Shown here one piece after another: positions 51,562 through 61,141 of a DNA stretch of 64,000 nt. A program made the position numbers and the translations under genes. Position 1 is the first letter of the stretch, and the number at the start of each line of letters is the position of its first letter. A model generated the notes under the pieces. The model saw only the letters and a program-made list of their open reading frames with translations, was not told where the DNA came from and did no database searches. The DNA is from Chitinophagales bacterium (lineage in GTDB: Bacteria; Bacteroidota; Bacteroidia; Chitinophagales; Saprospiraceae), in NCBI GenBank assembly GCA_013299105.1, contig JAAFJY010000003.1:62001-126000 (forward strand), in the 5' to 3' direction.

Positions 51562-52614
51562 ATGGAATTGAATCAACACAACCAACAACTGTATGCAGAT
51601 ATTTGCCAATTGGTGGATAATGCAAGGGCATACGTAGCTTCGGCTGCCAACAAGACTTTGACCCTGATGTACTGGAAAATTGGGGAGCGAATCAATACTG
51701 AATTGTTGGATGGAAAACGCGCACCATATGGCAAGCAAATTGTAGCACAATTGGCAGTGCAGTTACAGCAGCAGTATGGAAAAAGGGGGTTTGAAGAAAA
51801 AAATATTCGGAGAATGATGAAGTTTGCCCTCATTTTTCCTGATGAGCAAATTGTCGCATCAGCAATGCGACAATTGAGTTGGACCCACTTTCTCATTTTG
51901 ATCCCCATCAAAGACGAGCTTAAGCGCGAGTTTTACGCATTAATGTGCCAATCCGAAGGATGGAATGTACAAATGCTTCGTCAGAAAGTCGATGGCATGC
52001 TTTACGAGCGTACTGCTATCAGTGGGAAACCCGAATTGCTGATTCGGCAGGAACTAAATAATTTGTCTAAAGGCGACCCCATTTCACCTGATCTGGTATT
52101 CAAAAGCCCTTATTTCCTTGATTTTGCTGGGCTAAAAGGCATGTACAGCGAAAAAAGCCTGGAAGACAGTTTGATTGCCGCTTTGGAACAGTTTATCATG
52201 GAACTGGGCAGTGGCTTTACTTTTGTAGAGCGCCAAAAACGCATGATCATCGATGGAGAAGATTTTTACCTCGATTTGCTTTTCTACCACCGCAAACTCC
52301 GACGCTTGATTGCGATTGAGCTGAAATTGGGAAAATTCAAGGCTGCATACAAGGGGCAAATGGAACTCTACTTGCGGTGGTTGGACAAGTACGAAAAACA
52401 AGAAGGCGAAGACACGCCGCTCGGTCTGATCCTTTGTGCCGAGGGCGGTCAAGAGCAAATTGAACTCCTACAACTCGAACACGCTGGAATCAAAGTTGCT
52501 GAATACCTGACTGAACTACCCGATAAAGCGTTGCTCGCGCAAAAACTACACCAAGAGTTAGAGCTCAAACGCCAGTTTTTTCAAAATCAACTGGAAGAGG
52601 ATGAAGAGCAGTGA
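51562..52614 (+). CDS. PDDEXK nuclease of the YhcG/DUF1016 family
   Basis: 350 residues. The N-terminal DUF1016-N helical part (YGKQIVAQLAVQLQQQYGKRGFEEKNIRRMMKFA, LSWTHFLILIPIKDELKREFYAL) is followed by the nuclease core: YSEKSLEDSLIAALEQFIMELGSGFTFVERQKRM, then DFYLDLLFYHRKLRRLIAIELKLGKFKAAYKGQMELYLRWL. The D...(E)xK residues lie at LDLLFYHR and IELKLG. The length is typical. YhcG-like proteins are recombination or defence-linked nucleases that are often horizontally moved with restriction loci, but no methylase or other defence gene adjoins it. The upstream tract is AT-rich. Confidence 0.92.
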   Translation: MELNQHNQQLYADICQLVDNARAYVASAANKTLTLMYWKIGERINTELLDGKRAPYGKQIVAQLAVQLQQQYGKRGFEEKNIRRMMKFALIFPDEQIVASAMRQLSWTHFLILIPIKDELKREFYALMCQSEGWNVQMLRQKVDGMLYERTAISGKPELLIRQELNNLSKGDPISPDLVFKSPYFLDFAGLKGMYSEKSLEDSLIAALEQFIMELGSGFTFVERQKRMIIDGEDFYLDLLFYHRKLRRLIAIELKLGKFKAAYKGQMELYLRWLDKYEKQEGEDTPLGLILCAEGGQEQIELLQLEHAGIKVAEYLTELPDKALLAQKLHQELELKRQFFQNQLEEDEEQ

Positions 52615-52738
52615 CCGAGTTTTTCCTTTTTGGCCGAAAAATGAAGCAGGGTAAACCTTGGCGAAAGGGATAAGCTTAACATATTTTTTACGCCCAGTTT
52701 ATACTAGCCTCGCAACTTAGACGAATAATTTTCCGAAC

Positions 52739-53674
52739 ATGATTGAAGTTGCTTTGTCTGTTGTTGCGGGCCTGGTTTTGTTCCTTTTTGCGGTCAATAA
52801 CCTTTCGGATACCATCAAGGATGCGGTTGGTGAACGGGCCAATGACTGGATATTGAAGTTCACTTTCAATACTTGGAGCAGCCTGGTGGTTGGAACCCTC
52901 CTTACCGCATTGTTGGACTCTTCCTCAGCCGTTATCATCATCACCATTGTATTGGTCAATTCGAAAATCCTGAGCTTTCGACAAGCCATGGGCATTGTGC
53001 TGGGGGCCAACATCGGCACTACCATCAGCAGCCAAATCATTGCAATGGATGTAGGCAAATATTCTCCAGTATTGTTATTGTTGGGCTTTGTTTTGTTACT
53101 TATTTCAAAATCTGACCGGATCAATAAGGCTGGAAAGATCATTTTATACTTTGGCGTTTTGTTCTTCGGTCTATTCACCATGGAAAATGCCGTAGAACCG
53201 CTCAGAGATGAGCCCTTCTTTGCGGAATGGCTGAAAAAAACGGAAGACCCGCTCATGGGGGCGATCATTGGCGCAGGAATCACTTTGATTATACAATCTT
53301 CTTCCGCTACGGTGGGCATGGCAATTATTTTATCCAAAAAAGGCTTATTGAGCATTGCAGGAGGCATTGCTGTGATGTTGGGTTCAGAGTTGGGCACTTG
53401 TAGCGATACCCTACTTGCAACGATCAAAGGCAGTAGGGAAGCACTCAAAACTGGATTGTTTCATTTGACTTTCAACCTTTTATCGATCACATTAGGTTTG
53501 TTTTGTTTTCGGCCCTTCGTCAATATTGTTGAATGGGTCAGCCAAAATGCGCCTACTGAGCGGGTGGTGGCCAATTCTCACATGCTGTTCAATATCATGG
53601 GGGTCTTGATCTTTGTGTGGACAGTACCTTTTTTTGAGCGTTTGCTCAACAGTTTATTACCAAACAAGGGGTGA
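52739..53674 (+). CDS. Na/Pi-cotransporter-family protein, short form
   Basis: 311 residues with about eight membrane helices and the two inverted Na/Pi repeats: ALLDSSSAVIIITIVLVNS...GANIGTTISSQ and LIIQSSSATVGMAIILSK...GSELGTCSDTLLATI. The QSSSA/DSSSA and GxNxGT signatures are intact in the first repeat; the second has GSELGTCSDT. It lacks the C-terminal PhoU-like domain of the longer YjbB forms, so the length near 310 is that of the short group. It probably moves phosphate or another anion across the inner membrane with sodium. Monocistronic by spacing. Confidence 0.88.
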   Translation: MIEVALSVVAGLVLFLFAVNNLSDTIKDAVGERANDWILKFTFNTWSSLVVGTLLTALLDSSSAVIIITIVLVNSKILSFRQAMGIVLGANIGTTISSQIIAMDVGKYSPVLLLLGFVLLLISKSDRINKAGKIILYFGVLFFGLFTMENAVEPLRDEPFFAEWLKKTEDPLMGAIIGAGITLIIQSSSATVGMAIILSKKGLLSIAGGIAVMLGSELGTCSDTLLATIKGSREALKTGLFHLTFNLLSITLGLFCFRPFVNIVEWVSQNAPTERVVANSHMLFNIMGVLIFVWTVPFFERLLNSLLPNKG

Positions 53675-54002
53675 AGGTTTAATTTGAAATTGACTGTGTT
53701 AGTTTCTTACAATTCGGACCCCAAAATTACCAAATGCTACTTTTTCTTCAAGCTTTCACAATTGCCAATTTTTTTGTAAATTTATTGGCCTGAAAAGCGT
53801 TTTGGGGTAGCGAAAGCATAAGATCAAAAATTGGCAGGGCAAATTTTGAGTTAAATGGGGTCAACATCATGCTGGAAATCAGTGAAAATCAGTTGAATCC
53901 GTTTTATCAGTGTTCCCATCCCGCGAAGCGGGGCAAAGCACCAATTTTTACAAGTTATTTTTTCAGTGGCCCTCAGCGCAATTACAACACCTAAACACCC
54001 CA
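53675..54002. other. Gene-free stretch with repeat copy C
   Basis: 328 bp before the CHAT-STAND gene. An in-frame upstream extension (from 53910) would run through the dispersed element and is not taken as coding. Apart from the element nothing is recognised. Confidence 0.5.
53860..53940 (+). repeat. Dispersed 9-nt-phased element, copy C
   Basis: Begins GTCAACATCATGCTGGAAATC, continues with 9-nt units (AGTGAAAATC, AGTTGAATC, CGTTTTATC), and ends with the hairpin CCCGC (53920-53924) / GCGGG (53928-53932) followed by GCAAAGCA. The right end matches copy A (CAAAGCA). Confidence 0.8.
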
Positions 54003-57000
54003 ATGTCCAAACCACTTCCCATCGCTGTTTTGGCCTTTGCCAACAACTACTCCGATCCGGGCCAACACCTCGTGCACTTGCGCAGCGAGCGCCGGGAACT
54101 GGAGCGGATTTTCCAGGCTTCGCCCCATTGCGAATACCTGGTTTGGGATGGTTTGAGCCTGGACGAACTGGTGTCGCGGCTTTCTCAGCCCCATCTGCGC
54201 CAACGGCTGGCCATTTTTCACTATGCAGGCCACGCAGGCAGCAGCGAATTGGTACTTGAAGATGCTCAAGGACAAGCGGGTACTGCCTTTGCGATGGGCA
54301 TAGTGCCCCTCCTCAGCAATTTACCCGCCCTCAAGTTTGCTTTTTTCAATGGCTGTTCTTCTGGTGATTTGGCGCGGGGATTGGCCCAGGCTGGCATTCC
54401 AGCGGCCATCGGCACCAGCACCGCCATCGGCGATCAAACGGCGCTCGAATTTGCCCTTACTTTTTACCAGGCTTTGGTCGAAAATGGCTTGCCCTTGCAG
54501 GAAGCTTTTCACCTGGCACAAGCCCGACAGCAAGCTGCCCATGCCAGGGTCGAAGACTTGTACCAGCGCTCTAGTGGCCGTGTGCAGGCCCCTGATCGCT
54601 TGCCTTGGGAGCTCATTTATCAGCCCGGTGCGGAGGTGACTGCTGGCCGTTGGGACTTGCCCAGCCTGGCCGGCGATGAACTGTTTGGCCTGCCTAATTT
54701 GCCCCAAGACATCGGCTTGCCGAACGAGCCTTACCAGTTTTTGCGCCGCTACGAAAGGCAGGATGCCGCCGTTTTTTTTGGTCGCAATCGCTTCATCCGC
54801 AAGGTTTACAATGCCATCACTGCGGCTTATTCGCCTTCGATTTTGTTGTTGCAAGGGCCTTCAGGGGTAGGGAAATCGTCGCTTTTGTACGCTGGCGTTT
54901 TGCCGCGTTTGGAGCAGGATTATGCGGTGGTTTATTTGCGGCGCGATCCTGCAATTGGCCTGGAACAAGGGCTTTTGCAAGCCTTGAAAACGACTCCCGA
55001 AAGCGAAGCAGAAAACGCCCAAAAACAAGCTGAAATCCAAAGCTTGGAAAAGCTGCTGGCCGATATTCAAACCCCCAATACCCGCCTGCAAATCCAGGCT
55101 TTGGTCGAGCAACTCAAAGCCCCGGTCAGTGCCAATACAAGCCTGGCAGCATGCTGGAAACAACGCGAAAAAGCACTAAAAAAGCCCCTGGTCATCATCC
55201 TGGACCAAGTGGAGGAAGCTTTTACCCGGCCTTTGGCACAAGGTGCTTTGCTTGAAATAGAGGGCTTGTGCAGTCAATTGAAAGCCGTTTTTTCACAAAA
55301 TGAAATACCCCAAGGCAAGCTGGTGCTGGGTTACCGCAAGGAATACCACAGCGAAGTGCAAAACGCCCTGCAAGCCCAAAACCTGCCCTACATCGACATC
55401 CTGCTGGAACGCCTGAACGCTCCAGACTTGAAGGAAATCATCCAAGGACTGCAATCGAGCGAAAAACTGCGACAAAAATACCAGCTTGACATCGAGCCCG
55501 GGCTGGCTGAACAAATCATCGCGGACTTGCTGCAAGACCCCGATTCGCCGGTAGCCCCGCTTTTGCAGATCATTCTCACCGAAATGTGGCGTTTGAGCGA
55601 AGGGACTTACCCTCGGCGCTTCAGCTTGGCTCATTACCACATCCTAACTGAAAAAGGCATTTACCTCGAAGATTTTTTCCGGCGGCAAATGGCGGAAATC
55701 AAAATTTGGGAAAAAGAAGTACACCAGCAGGTCGAAAGCTCTGGCTTGGCGTTGGACTTGCTCCATTACCACACCACCGATTACAGCACTGCCGAGGCGC
55801 GTGGGCTGGAGGCGCTCCGCAATAAATATGAGCACCAGTCGGGAGTTCTGGATGCATTGATCAAAAAATTCCAGGAACTTTATTTGCTCACGGCGGTCGA
55901 TGGCCAAACCTCGGCTTTGGCCCATGACACCCTGGCTCCAGTGGTGCAAAAAGCCATTCGCGAGTCGGACAAACCCGGCCAAAGGGCCTTGCGCATCCTG
56001 GAAACCAAAACCCGCGAATACCTCGCCGCGCCGCTACAAACCTACATCGACCCCGAAGACCTGGCCTTGGTCGAAGCTGGGCAAAATGGTATGCGCCTAT
56101 GGGTGGACAAAGAGCGAGAATTGGTGGCAAAAAGCCGCGAACGCCGCCAAAAACTCGAAGCCGAACGCCAGCGCACCCACCAAATCATCCAGGTGGGGCG
56201 GTGGATATTGGGGGCAGCTGCGGTGGCCATCCTGTTTTTTACCCTCCACACCTGGCGGCAAAATGGTTTTTTGGAAGGCGACCGCTTGTTCAATGAAGGC
56301 GCTTTGCTGGTGGAAAAAGACGCCAATCTGGGCTACCAAAAAATGCAAAAAGGCCTGGAGAAAAGCCGCGATAAGCAAAGCAAACGCCAGCGCTGGAGCA
56401 AAATCTGGCAACAGTATTTGCCTTATGAAAATACTTTATCTGCCAATAAAAAAGGTTTGCGAGCAGCAGCTGTTTCGTCCAATGGGACCCTGGCCCTGGC
56501 CCAAAACAGCCAATGGGGCTTGGATTTTTATCGTGCAGGTCAAGACCGTGCTTTTTACCAATACGATTCCCTCGGCAATGAGGTGCAAGACATTCATTTT
56601 GCCGCTGAAAACAGGGTCTTTGTGGCCTGCTTGAACCGCAAAGTGTATGAAATTGAATTGAACAAGGGCCTCCGGCGCTGGTACGAAGGCCAGTATGCCC
56701 CCCGCAAAATTGCCGTTTCGCCCAATGCCGAGTGGCTGGCAGTGGCCTATGCCGAAAACGAAGTGCTGCTTTGGAACCTGAAAAGCCAGCAACAAATCCA
56801 AGTAGAAATTGACGATCCCCAAGCTTTGACTTTTGGGGCAATTGATCAATTGTTCATCGGCAATGGGGAAGGGGAGTTGTGGACTCTTGATTTGAAAAAT
56901 CCCAAGCCGCAGTTGGTATTTCGTGGCGTCAAGCAACCTGTTACTGCTTTGGTTTTTGCCAAAAACAAAGATCAAGTGATCCTGGGCTTGGAGGGCGGCA

Positions 57001-58160
57001 GGCTATACTTTTTAAACGCTTTTGACGGCTACAAAGTCATGGCCACCGAAAAAATGCACGAAGGATCCGTTTCAAGTCTGGCGACCAGCCCGGATGGGCG
57101 TTATGCACTCAGTGCGGGAAAGGATGGTAGGGCAGTGTTGATTGACTTGGAGGATTTCAAAAAAGTCTACACCCTGGCGGCCGGAACTACGCCTTTATTG
57201 AGCGCCAATTGGGAAAAAAATGGCGATTTCATTCACACTGTTGATCAAAAAGGCCAGGCCAAGCGCTGGCGTTTTTACGATCCGCAGCCCAAGGCTCTTT
57301 TTCCTCATTCCATTGACCCCATCATCGGCATGACTAGCCGGGCGGGGCGTACGGTTTTTGCCAGCATGGCTGGGCATCTTTGGGTGTCAAAACCCCAGTC
57401 CGAGCAATTTGATAGCACATATATAGGTAACATGCCTTTTGGTGAGCCCTGGCCAATGGCCCTTTCAGCAGACGGCAACACGCTTTTTTACCTGAAAAAC
57501 ACGGGCGAATTACAGGCTTTTGACTTGTTGGGCAAAAAAGTAAAAGCTCAAACCCAAGTGCCCATTCAATCGGCCTTCAAATTATTGGCCCTTGGAGACA
57601 ACACAGTGGTTTTGGCTTCTCCCGACTCGGTTTTGCTGAAATGGGATTGGCAAAGTAAAAATCCAGTACAAAAATTAATCCTCAAAGGCCATGAAGAAAT
57701 AGCTGGGCTTGCGGCCTGGAACCATGAAAAAGAACTACTGGTAGCAACTTTTGATGCAAAAATGCTCCGCATTGACCTGGTCAATTTTTCGGTAACAGAA
57801 AACATCAACTTGGGTTTCCGTCCCGCCGACTTACAAGTAGCACCCGACGGCAAAAAAGCCTGGCTGATCGACCAAAACCAGTCGAACTTGCTGACCTGGG
57901 ATGGCCAAAAAATCAGCAAAAGTGGGTTGCAAGGCTCAAAAGTGGCATTTGGAGAGGATGGAACCTTGTTTTTGGCCCCAAACAAAGCAAGGCAAGCGAT
58001 TGTGGCAATTGGAATAGATGGGGTACGCATACAAAGCTTTCAAAATCCTGGGGCGGTGGTGGAGGATTTGCAAATTGCCCACCAACAAAAACGCCTGCTC
58101 GCCATAATTGACGGACAGGCGTGTAAGTGGACCTTTCGAACAGGATGGGAATTCAACTAA
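54003..58160 (+). CDS. CHAT protease - STAND ATPase - TM - WD40-like propeller protein
   Basis: 1385 residues from the ATG at 54003 (MSKPLPIAVLAFANNY). The N-terminal CHAT/caspase-like domain has His near 76 (FHYAGHAG) and Cys near 118 (FFNGCSSGD). The STAND NTPase follows: Walker A LLQGPSGVGKSSLLYAGVLPRL (about 283) and Walker B LVIILDQVEEAF (about 397), then a winged-helix region (PDSPVAPLLQIILTEMWRLSEG). A membrane helix lies near 735-752 (WILGAAAVAILFFTLHTW). The rest is a beta-propeller (EGSVSSLATSPDGRYALSAGKDGRAVLIDLED). The order fits signal-dependent STAND effectors in which a propeller senses and a protease acts. Defence or programmed death is a family-level inference. Confidence 0.9.
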   Translation: MSKPLPIAVLAFANNYSDPGQHLVHLRSERRELERIFQASPHCEYLVWDGLSLDELVSRLSQPHLRQRLAIFHYAGHAGSSELVLEDAQGQAGTAFAMGIVPLLSNLPALKFAFFNGCSSGDLARGLAQAGIPAAIGTSTAIGDQTALEFALTFYQALVENGLPLQEAFHLAQARQQAAHARVEDLYQRSSGRVQAPDRLPWELIYQPGAEVTAGRWDLPSLAGDELFGLPNLPQDIGLPNEPYQFLRRYERQDAAVFFGRNRFIRKVYNAITAAYSPSILLLQGPSGVGKSSLLYAGVLPRLEQDYAVVYLRRDPAIGLEQGLLQALKTTPESEAENAQKQAEIQSLEKLLADIQTPNTRLQIQALVEQLKAPVSANTSLAACWKQREKALKKPLVIILDQVEEAFTRPLAQGALLEIEGLCSQLKAVFSQNEIPQGKLVLGYRKEYHSEVQNALQAQNLPYIDILLERLNAPDLKEIIQGLQSSEKLRQKYQLDIEPGLAEQIIADLLQDPDSPVAPLLQIILTEMWRLSEGTYPRRFSLAHYHILTEKGIYLEDFFRRQMAEIKIWEKEVHQQVESSGLALDLLHYHTTDYSTAEARGLEALRNKYEHQSGVLDALIKKFQELYLLTAVDGQTSALAHDTLAPVVQKAIRESDKPGQRALRILETKTREYLAAPLQTYIDPEDLALVEAGQNGMRLWVDKERELVAKSRERRQKLEAERQRTHQIIQVGRWILGAAAVAILFFTLHTWRQNGFLEGDRLFNEGALLVEKDANLGYQKMQKGLEKSRDKQSKRQRWSKIWQQYLPYENTLSANKKGLRAAAVSSNGTLALAQNSQWGLDFYRAGQDRAFYQYDSLGNEVQDIHFAAENRVFVACLNRKVYEIELNKGLRRWYEGQYAPRKIAVSPNAEWLAVAYAENEVLLWNLKSQQQIQVEIDDPQALTFGAIDQLFIGNGEGELWTLDLKNPKPQLVFRGVKQPVTALVFAKNKDQVILGLEGGRLYFLNAFDGYKVMATEKMHEGSVSSLATSPDGRYALSAGKDGRAVLIDLEDFKKVYTLAAGTTPLLSANWEKNGDFIHTVDQKGQAKRWRFYDPQPKALFPHSIDPIIGMTSRAGRTVFASMAGHLWVSKPQSEQFDSTYIGNMPFGEPWPMALSADGNTLFYLKNTGELQAFDLLGKKVKAQTQVPIQSAFKLLALGDNTVVLASPDSVLLKWDWQSKNPVQKLILKGHEEIAGLAAWNHEKELLVATFDAKMLRIDLVNFSVTENINLGFRPADLQVAPDGKKAWLIDQNQSNLLTWDGQKISKSGLQGSKVAFGEDGTLFLAPNKARQAIVAIGIDGVRIQSFQNPGAVVEDLQIAHQQKRLLAIIDGQACKWTFRTGWEFN

Positions 58161-58164
58161 AACC

Positions 58165-59031
58165 TCACTTCATACTCATCACATAATCCCCACCCGCACT
58201 ACCATTGCCATCGCCATCAAGCGTCACGCCATAAACACTTTTGACCACACTGCGGCCAGTGCCTTTGATGTTGACCGTGAAATTCATGGCTGCTTCATCG
58301 GAATTTAGGATAAAAGCCATCACATAACGGCGATAATTTATCGAACCATTGCTTTTCCACGCATGGCCTTGTAAGGGCAGCGTTTGAAGGACTTGCCCAG
58401 CTTTGTTACTCATGTTCACCCAAATGCTTTTGCCATAAACAACTGTGCTGGTGTCCATTCTCATGTTGAAACCTACTGAAGCATACAAGTAAGCAGCTCC
58501 ACCTTTGACTATTCTATAAACTTGCAAAGTATCCACGCTGGCCTTCGGCGCGGCCTGAGCTATCCCACATAACTTGTCATGGTGTTGAAAACCTTCTACA
58601 CCAATGACAAAATTACCACCAGGCACCTTGTTTTTGTCGCCGTCGAGTAGGCTACCGTCTTGGCCGCGCAGGGCGTGGGGCGAAGACTTGTCGCCGTTGA
58701 GGACCAAGCTGAAATTGGTCCCTGTTTTACTTGGCGTTTTTTCCCAAAATGCACAAGCGGGGATGATCAGTCGATTGCCTTCTGCCAAGGAGTACTCCCC
58801 CGTGTAATTGACTTTGTTGCCATCTACGTAAAAGGAAATGCCAGATTTGAGGCTTTTGGGATCAAGTGGTTTGTTGAATTGGAAGAAAAAGGCGTAAAAT
58901 TGGTTGCTTGGAATACCCGATTCGACCACTCGCAGTGGTGGGACAAAATCCTCCGCTTGCAGCGGAAATTCGCTCTCGTGGCAGGTGCAGCCGAACATGG
59001 TCAGCAAAAGCAGAAAAAATAGCTTTCTCAT
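58165..59031 (-). CDS. Lipoprotein with SbsA-type Ig-like part, unknown
   Basis: 288 residues. Lipoprotein signal MRKLFFLLLLTMFGC. The first part (residues 30-130) has YAFFFQFNKPLDPKSLKSGISFYVDGNKV and RLIIPACAFWEKTPSKTGTNFSLVLNG, a layout known from bacterial Ig-like domains that mark gain of structure upon 'positive' value assignments (SbsA Ig). The second half (VYRIVKGGAAYLYASVGFNMRMDTS...VTLDGDGNGSAGGDYVMS) is beta-rich and ends in an acidic DGDGNGS loop that might bind calcium. No enzyme motif. Convergent with the CHAT-STAND gene (4 bp between stops). Confidence 0.7.
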   Translation of the reverse strand: MRKLFFLLLLTMFGCTCHESEFPLQAEDFVPPLRVVESGIPSNQFYAFFFQFNKPLDPKSLKSGISFYVDGNKVNYTGEYSLAEGNRLIIPACAFWEKTPSKTGTNFSLVLNGDKSSPHALRGQDGSLLDGDKNKVPGGNFVIGVEGFQHHDKLCGIAQAAPKASVDTLQVYRIVKGGAAYLYASVGFNMRMDTSTVVYGKSIWVNMSNKAGQVLQTLPLQGHAWKSNGSINYRRYVMAFILNSDEAAMNFTVNIKGTGRSVVKSVYGVTLDGDGNGSAGGDYVMSMK

Positions 59032-59116
59032 GGTGTTTTAGGTTTAGTTTTCTCATTAAAGCCAGTGGCGACAATTCTTACTTATCACCACTGGTAAAGG
59101 TTTAAGGTTACAAGGT

Positions 59117-61141
59117 CTAAAGCCCAGCCAATTTTACCCGCAAGCTGGCACCTAGGGTGTTGATCGTCACACAATCCCCCTTGCTCAGGCCGCGCAGCAG
59201 GCGACGGTCGTAGTTGAGCCCTAGGGTTACGTCGTTGACCAGGCCAAATTCCAAGCCCACTTGTAGGCTGTAGCCAACTGTAATTGCAGTCGATGAGACA
59301 TTATCAATAGGGTTGTTTGAAATGTAGTCAATTGAAGGAATGCCTTTTTGAGGTTTTGGTTGTTCAAAAATCCCCAAAGGCATAGTGCGTTGATTATCTC
59401 CAGAAAGAATTGTCATATCCCCCAATACCGGAGCCCCCACGCCACCACTGAACTGCGCCCTGGCAAAATGATTCAATTGCAAACCCACGTTGGCCCGCGC
59501 CTCAGCCCAAAGCATTTGCAGGTTTTGGGAATTATTGAGGGCTTGACCATTGATCGGAAAGTTGTTGCTACGGCTGATCGCCAATGGTGTAGCTCCCAGA
59601 AAGAACCCTCTCGACCAACCCCCGCCTACGGGTGCATTCAGGTAGCCAATGCCGCCATTGAAGCCCGAAAGGTAGTTTTTAGCACCAGCTTGAAAAGTGC
59701 TGGCTTGGGCCCCCAGGTTGTATCCAGCTTGCAAAAACAAGCCCCTTTGCCGCCAGGCTACCGTACTGGGATTGGTCACCACCGCTTCGTTTTGGTCAAA
59801 ATGGATACTGGCTTTGGCGCGGGTAGTCGCCACGCGTTTGGCGATGGGCTGCGCCGAAAACTCAAACCAACCCTTGGTCATTTTTTTACTTTCCAGCAAG
59901 CCAAAGTCCTTTTTACCGAGCAGACCAATGTTGTGAAATATCACGCTTGCTTTCTCAAAATTGCTCCCACTGGCCGTATCCACCGTGAAGCAAAACACGG
60001 AATCGGGCATGGTGCGGTCGCGGCAAGGCTCGCATTCGGGTACGGTTTGGCCCATTTTCAGGTCCATGACTGGATTGTTGAAATCGAGCTCTACTTTCAC
60101 ATCGTTGGTCAGGCCCAGGCCATTGTTTTGGAATTGGACCTTGGCATCCAAGCGCGGTTGGTGTTTTTTGCGAAAATAAGCCGTACCTGGACGCAACCTG
60201 ATGCGGTTGGGGTCGTGAATTTCGGCCAACACCAGGGTCGTTTTGCGCAGGTTTTTCTGCGGATCGAAGGCCATGCCCTGGGGAATCCAGATCGCAGTCA
60301 CTTCAAATTCGCGGCGCTCCTCCTTGGGCAATTCGTCGATACGCTTGTCCAAAGTCAGGGTGAAAAAGAAGTTGCGCTCCTCGTTGGCACTCATCGGGGT
60401 TTTGATCGCATACACCAATTGTTGGCTGTTTTCGGCAAAAATTTGCTTGACCTTGTTCTGGTGTACACCGAGGGCATTGAGCACTAAGCTGCCGTCGCTG
60501 TCGGTCAGTTTGTGCACACTTGCAATCGAAGCAGGGTTGAACACAAATGGCTTCAAGCGCCCTTGGGTTTCGCTTTTGCGGTTGAACAATATGGCCAAAT
60601 GCCCCGAATTGGTGCTGAAAGCCGGAGCTTTGTAGGTCACGGCCAGGCGGATGGCTTGGCCAGGGATCACCTCGCGGCGCGAATTGGTTTCGACACCCAA
60701 CACTTGCCCACGCGCCAAATACTTACGGGCAGGAGCATTCCAGGTCTGATTGGAAATTTGCGCCGGGCGCAAAGGTAGCGTCAGTTCTACTGGTGCATTG
60801 CGGGCGTAAAACGGCGTCATGATCATGCGGCTGAGTACACCCTCGATGGGTACTTTGCCCCGACTGTACAGGTGCTCAATCACAGGTTTGTTGCTCACCT
60901 GGTAGTGGCCATCCCCTGTTTCGAGCCAAAAAACGCCCCAGCAGGCTTTGCGTTCATTGGGATTGCAAGTAGCACCTTTGACCTGTGCATTGCTTTGAAT
61001 GGGAGTCAAATTGGGCAAATCAGCGGTGAATTGGTTGGCCGCTTTGCTGTAACGGAGTTGAATCTCCTGGGCATTAGTGGATTGAACTAGGGCAACTACC
61101 AGCGCAGTAGCCAGCAGCCAATCCTGAATGGGCTTTTTCAT
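59117..61141 (-). CDS. Exported protein with probable C-terminal beta-barrel, unknown
   Basis: 674 residues from the ATG at 61141 (MKKPIQDWLLATALVVALVQSTNAQ, signal peptide); the longer frame to 61210 lacks this. Residues 30-320 hold extracytoplasmic beta domains (LPLRPAQISNQTWNAPARKYLARGQVLGV, QAIRLAVTYKAPAF). Residues about 330-460 look like a conserved-repeat (DUF11-like) domain, VQFQNNGLGLTNDVKVELDFNNP. The last ~200 residues alternate strands with aromatic ends (GGWSRGFFLGATPLAI, ITVGYSLQVGLEFGLVNDVTLGLNYDRR), like an outer-membrane barrel or TonB-independent porin domain. It lies 85 bp upstream of the SbsA-like lipoprotein on the same strand, so the two may act together at the outer membrane. 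Confidence 0.7.
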   Translation of the reverse strand: MKKPIQDWLLATALVVALVQSTNAQEIQLRYSKAANQFTADLPNLTPIQSNAQVKGATCNPNERKACWGVFWLETGDGHYQVSNKPVIEHLYSRGKVPIEGVLSRMIMTPFYARNAPVELTLPLRPAQISNQTWNAPARKYLARGQVLGVETNSRREVIPGQAIRLAVTYKAPAFSTNSGHLAILFNRKSETQGRLKPFVFNPASIASVHKLTDSDGSLVLNALGVHQNKVKQIFAENSQQLVYAIKTPMSANEERNFFFTLTLDKRIDELPKEERREFEVTAIWIPQGMAFDPQKNLRKTTLVLAEIHDPNRIRLRPGTAYFRKKHQPRLDAKVQFQNNGLGLTNDVKVELDFNNPVMDLKMGQTVPECEPCRDRTMPDSVFCFTVDTASGSNFEKASVIFHNIGLLGKKDFGLLESKKMTKGWFEFSAQPIAKRVATTRAKASIHFDQNEAVVTNPSTVAWRQRGLFLQAGYNLGAQASTFQAGAKNYLSGFNGGIGYLNAPVGGGWSRGFFLGATPLAISRSNNFPINGQALNNSQNLQMLWAEARANVGLQLNHFARAQFSGGVGAPVLGDMTILSGDNQRTMPLGIFEQPKPQKGIPSIDYISNNPIDNVSSTAITVGYSLQVGLEFGLVNDVTLGLNYDRRLLRGLSKGDCVTINTLGASLRVKLAGL

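Noticed and set aside
53910-54002. Upstream start for the CHAT-STAND protein
   Set aside because: The extra 31 codons pass through the end of the dispersed element and its hairpin; the ATG at 54003 begins the conserved domain cleanly.
59348-60487. 379-residue open frame on the plus strand
   Set aside because: Antisense to the exported beta-barrel-like protein; no domain recognised.
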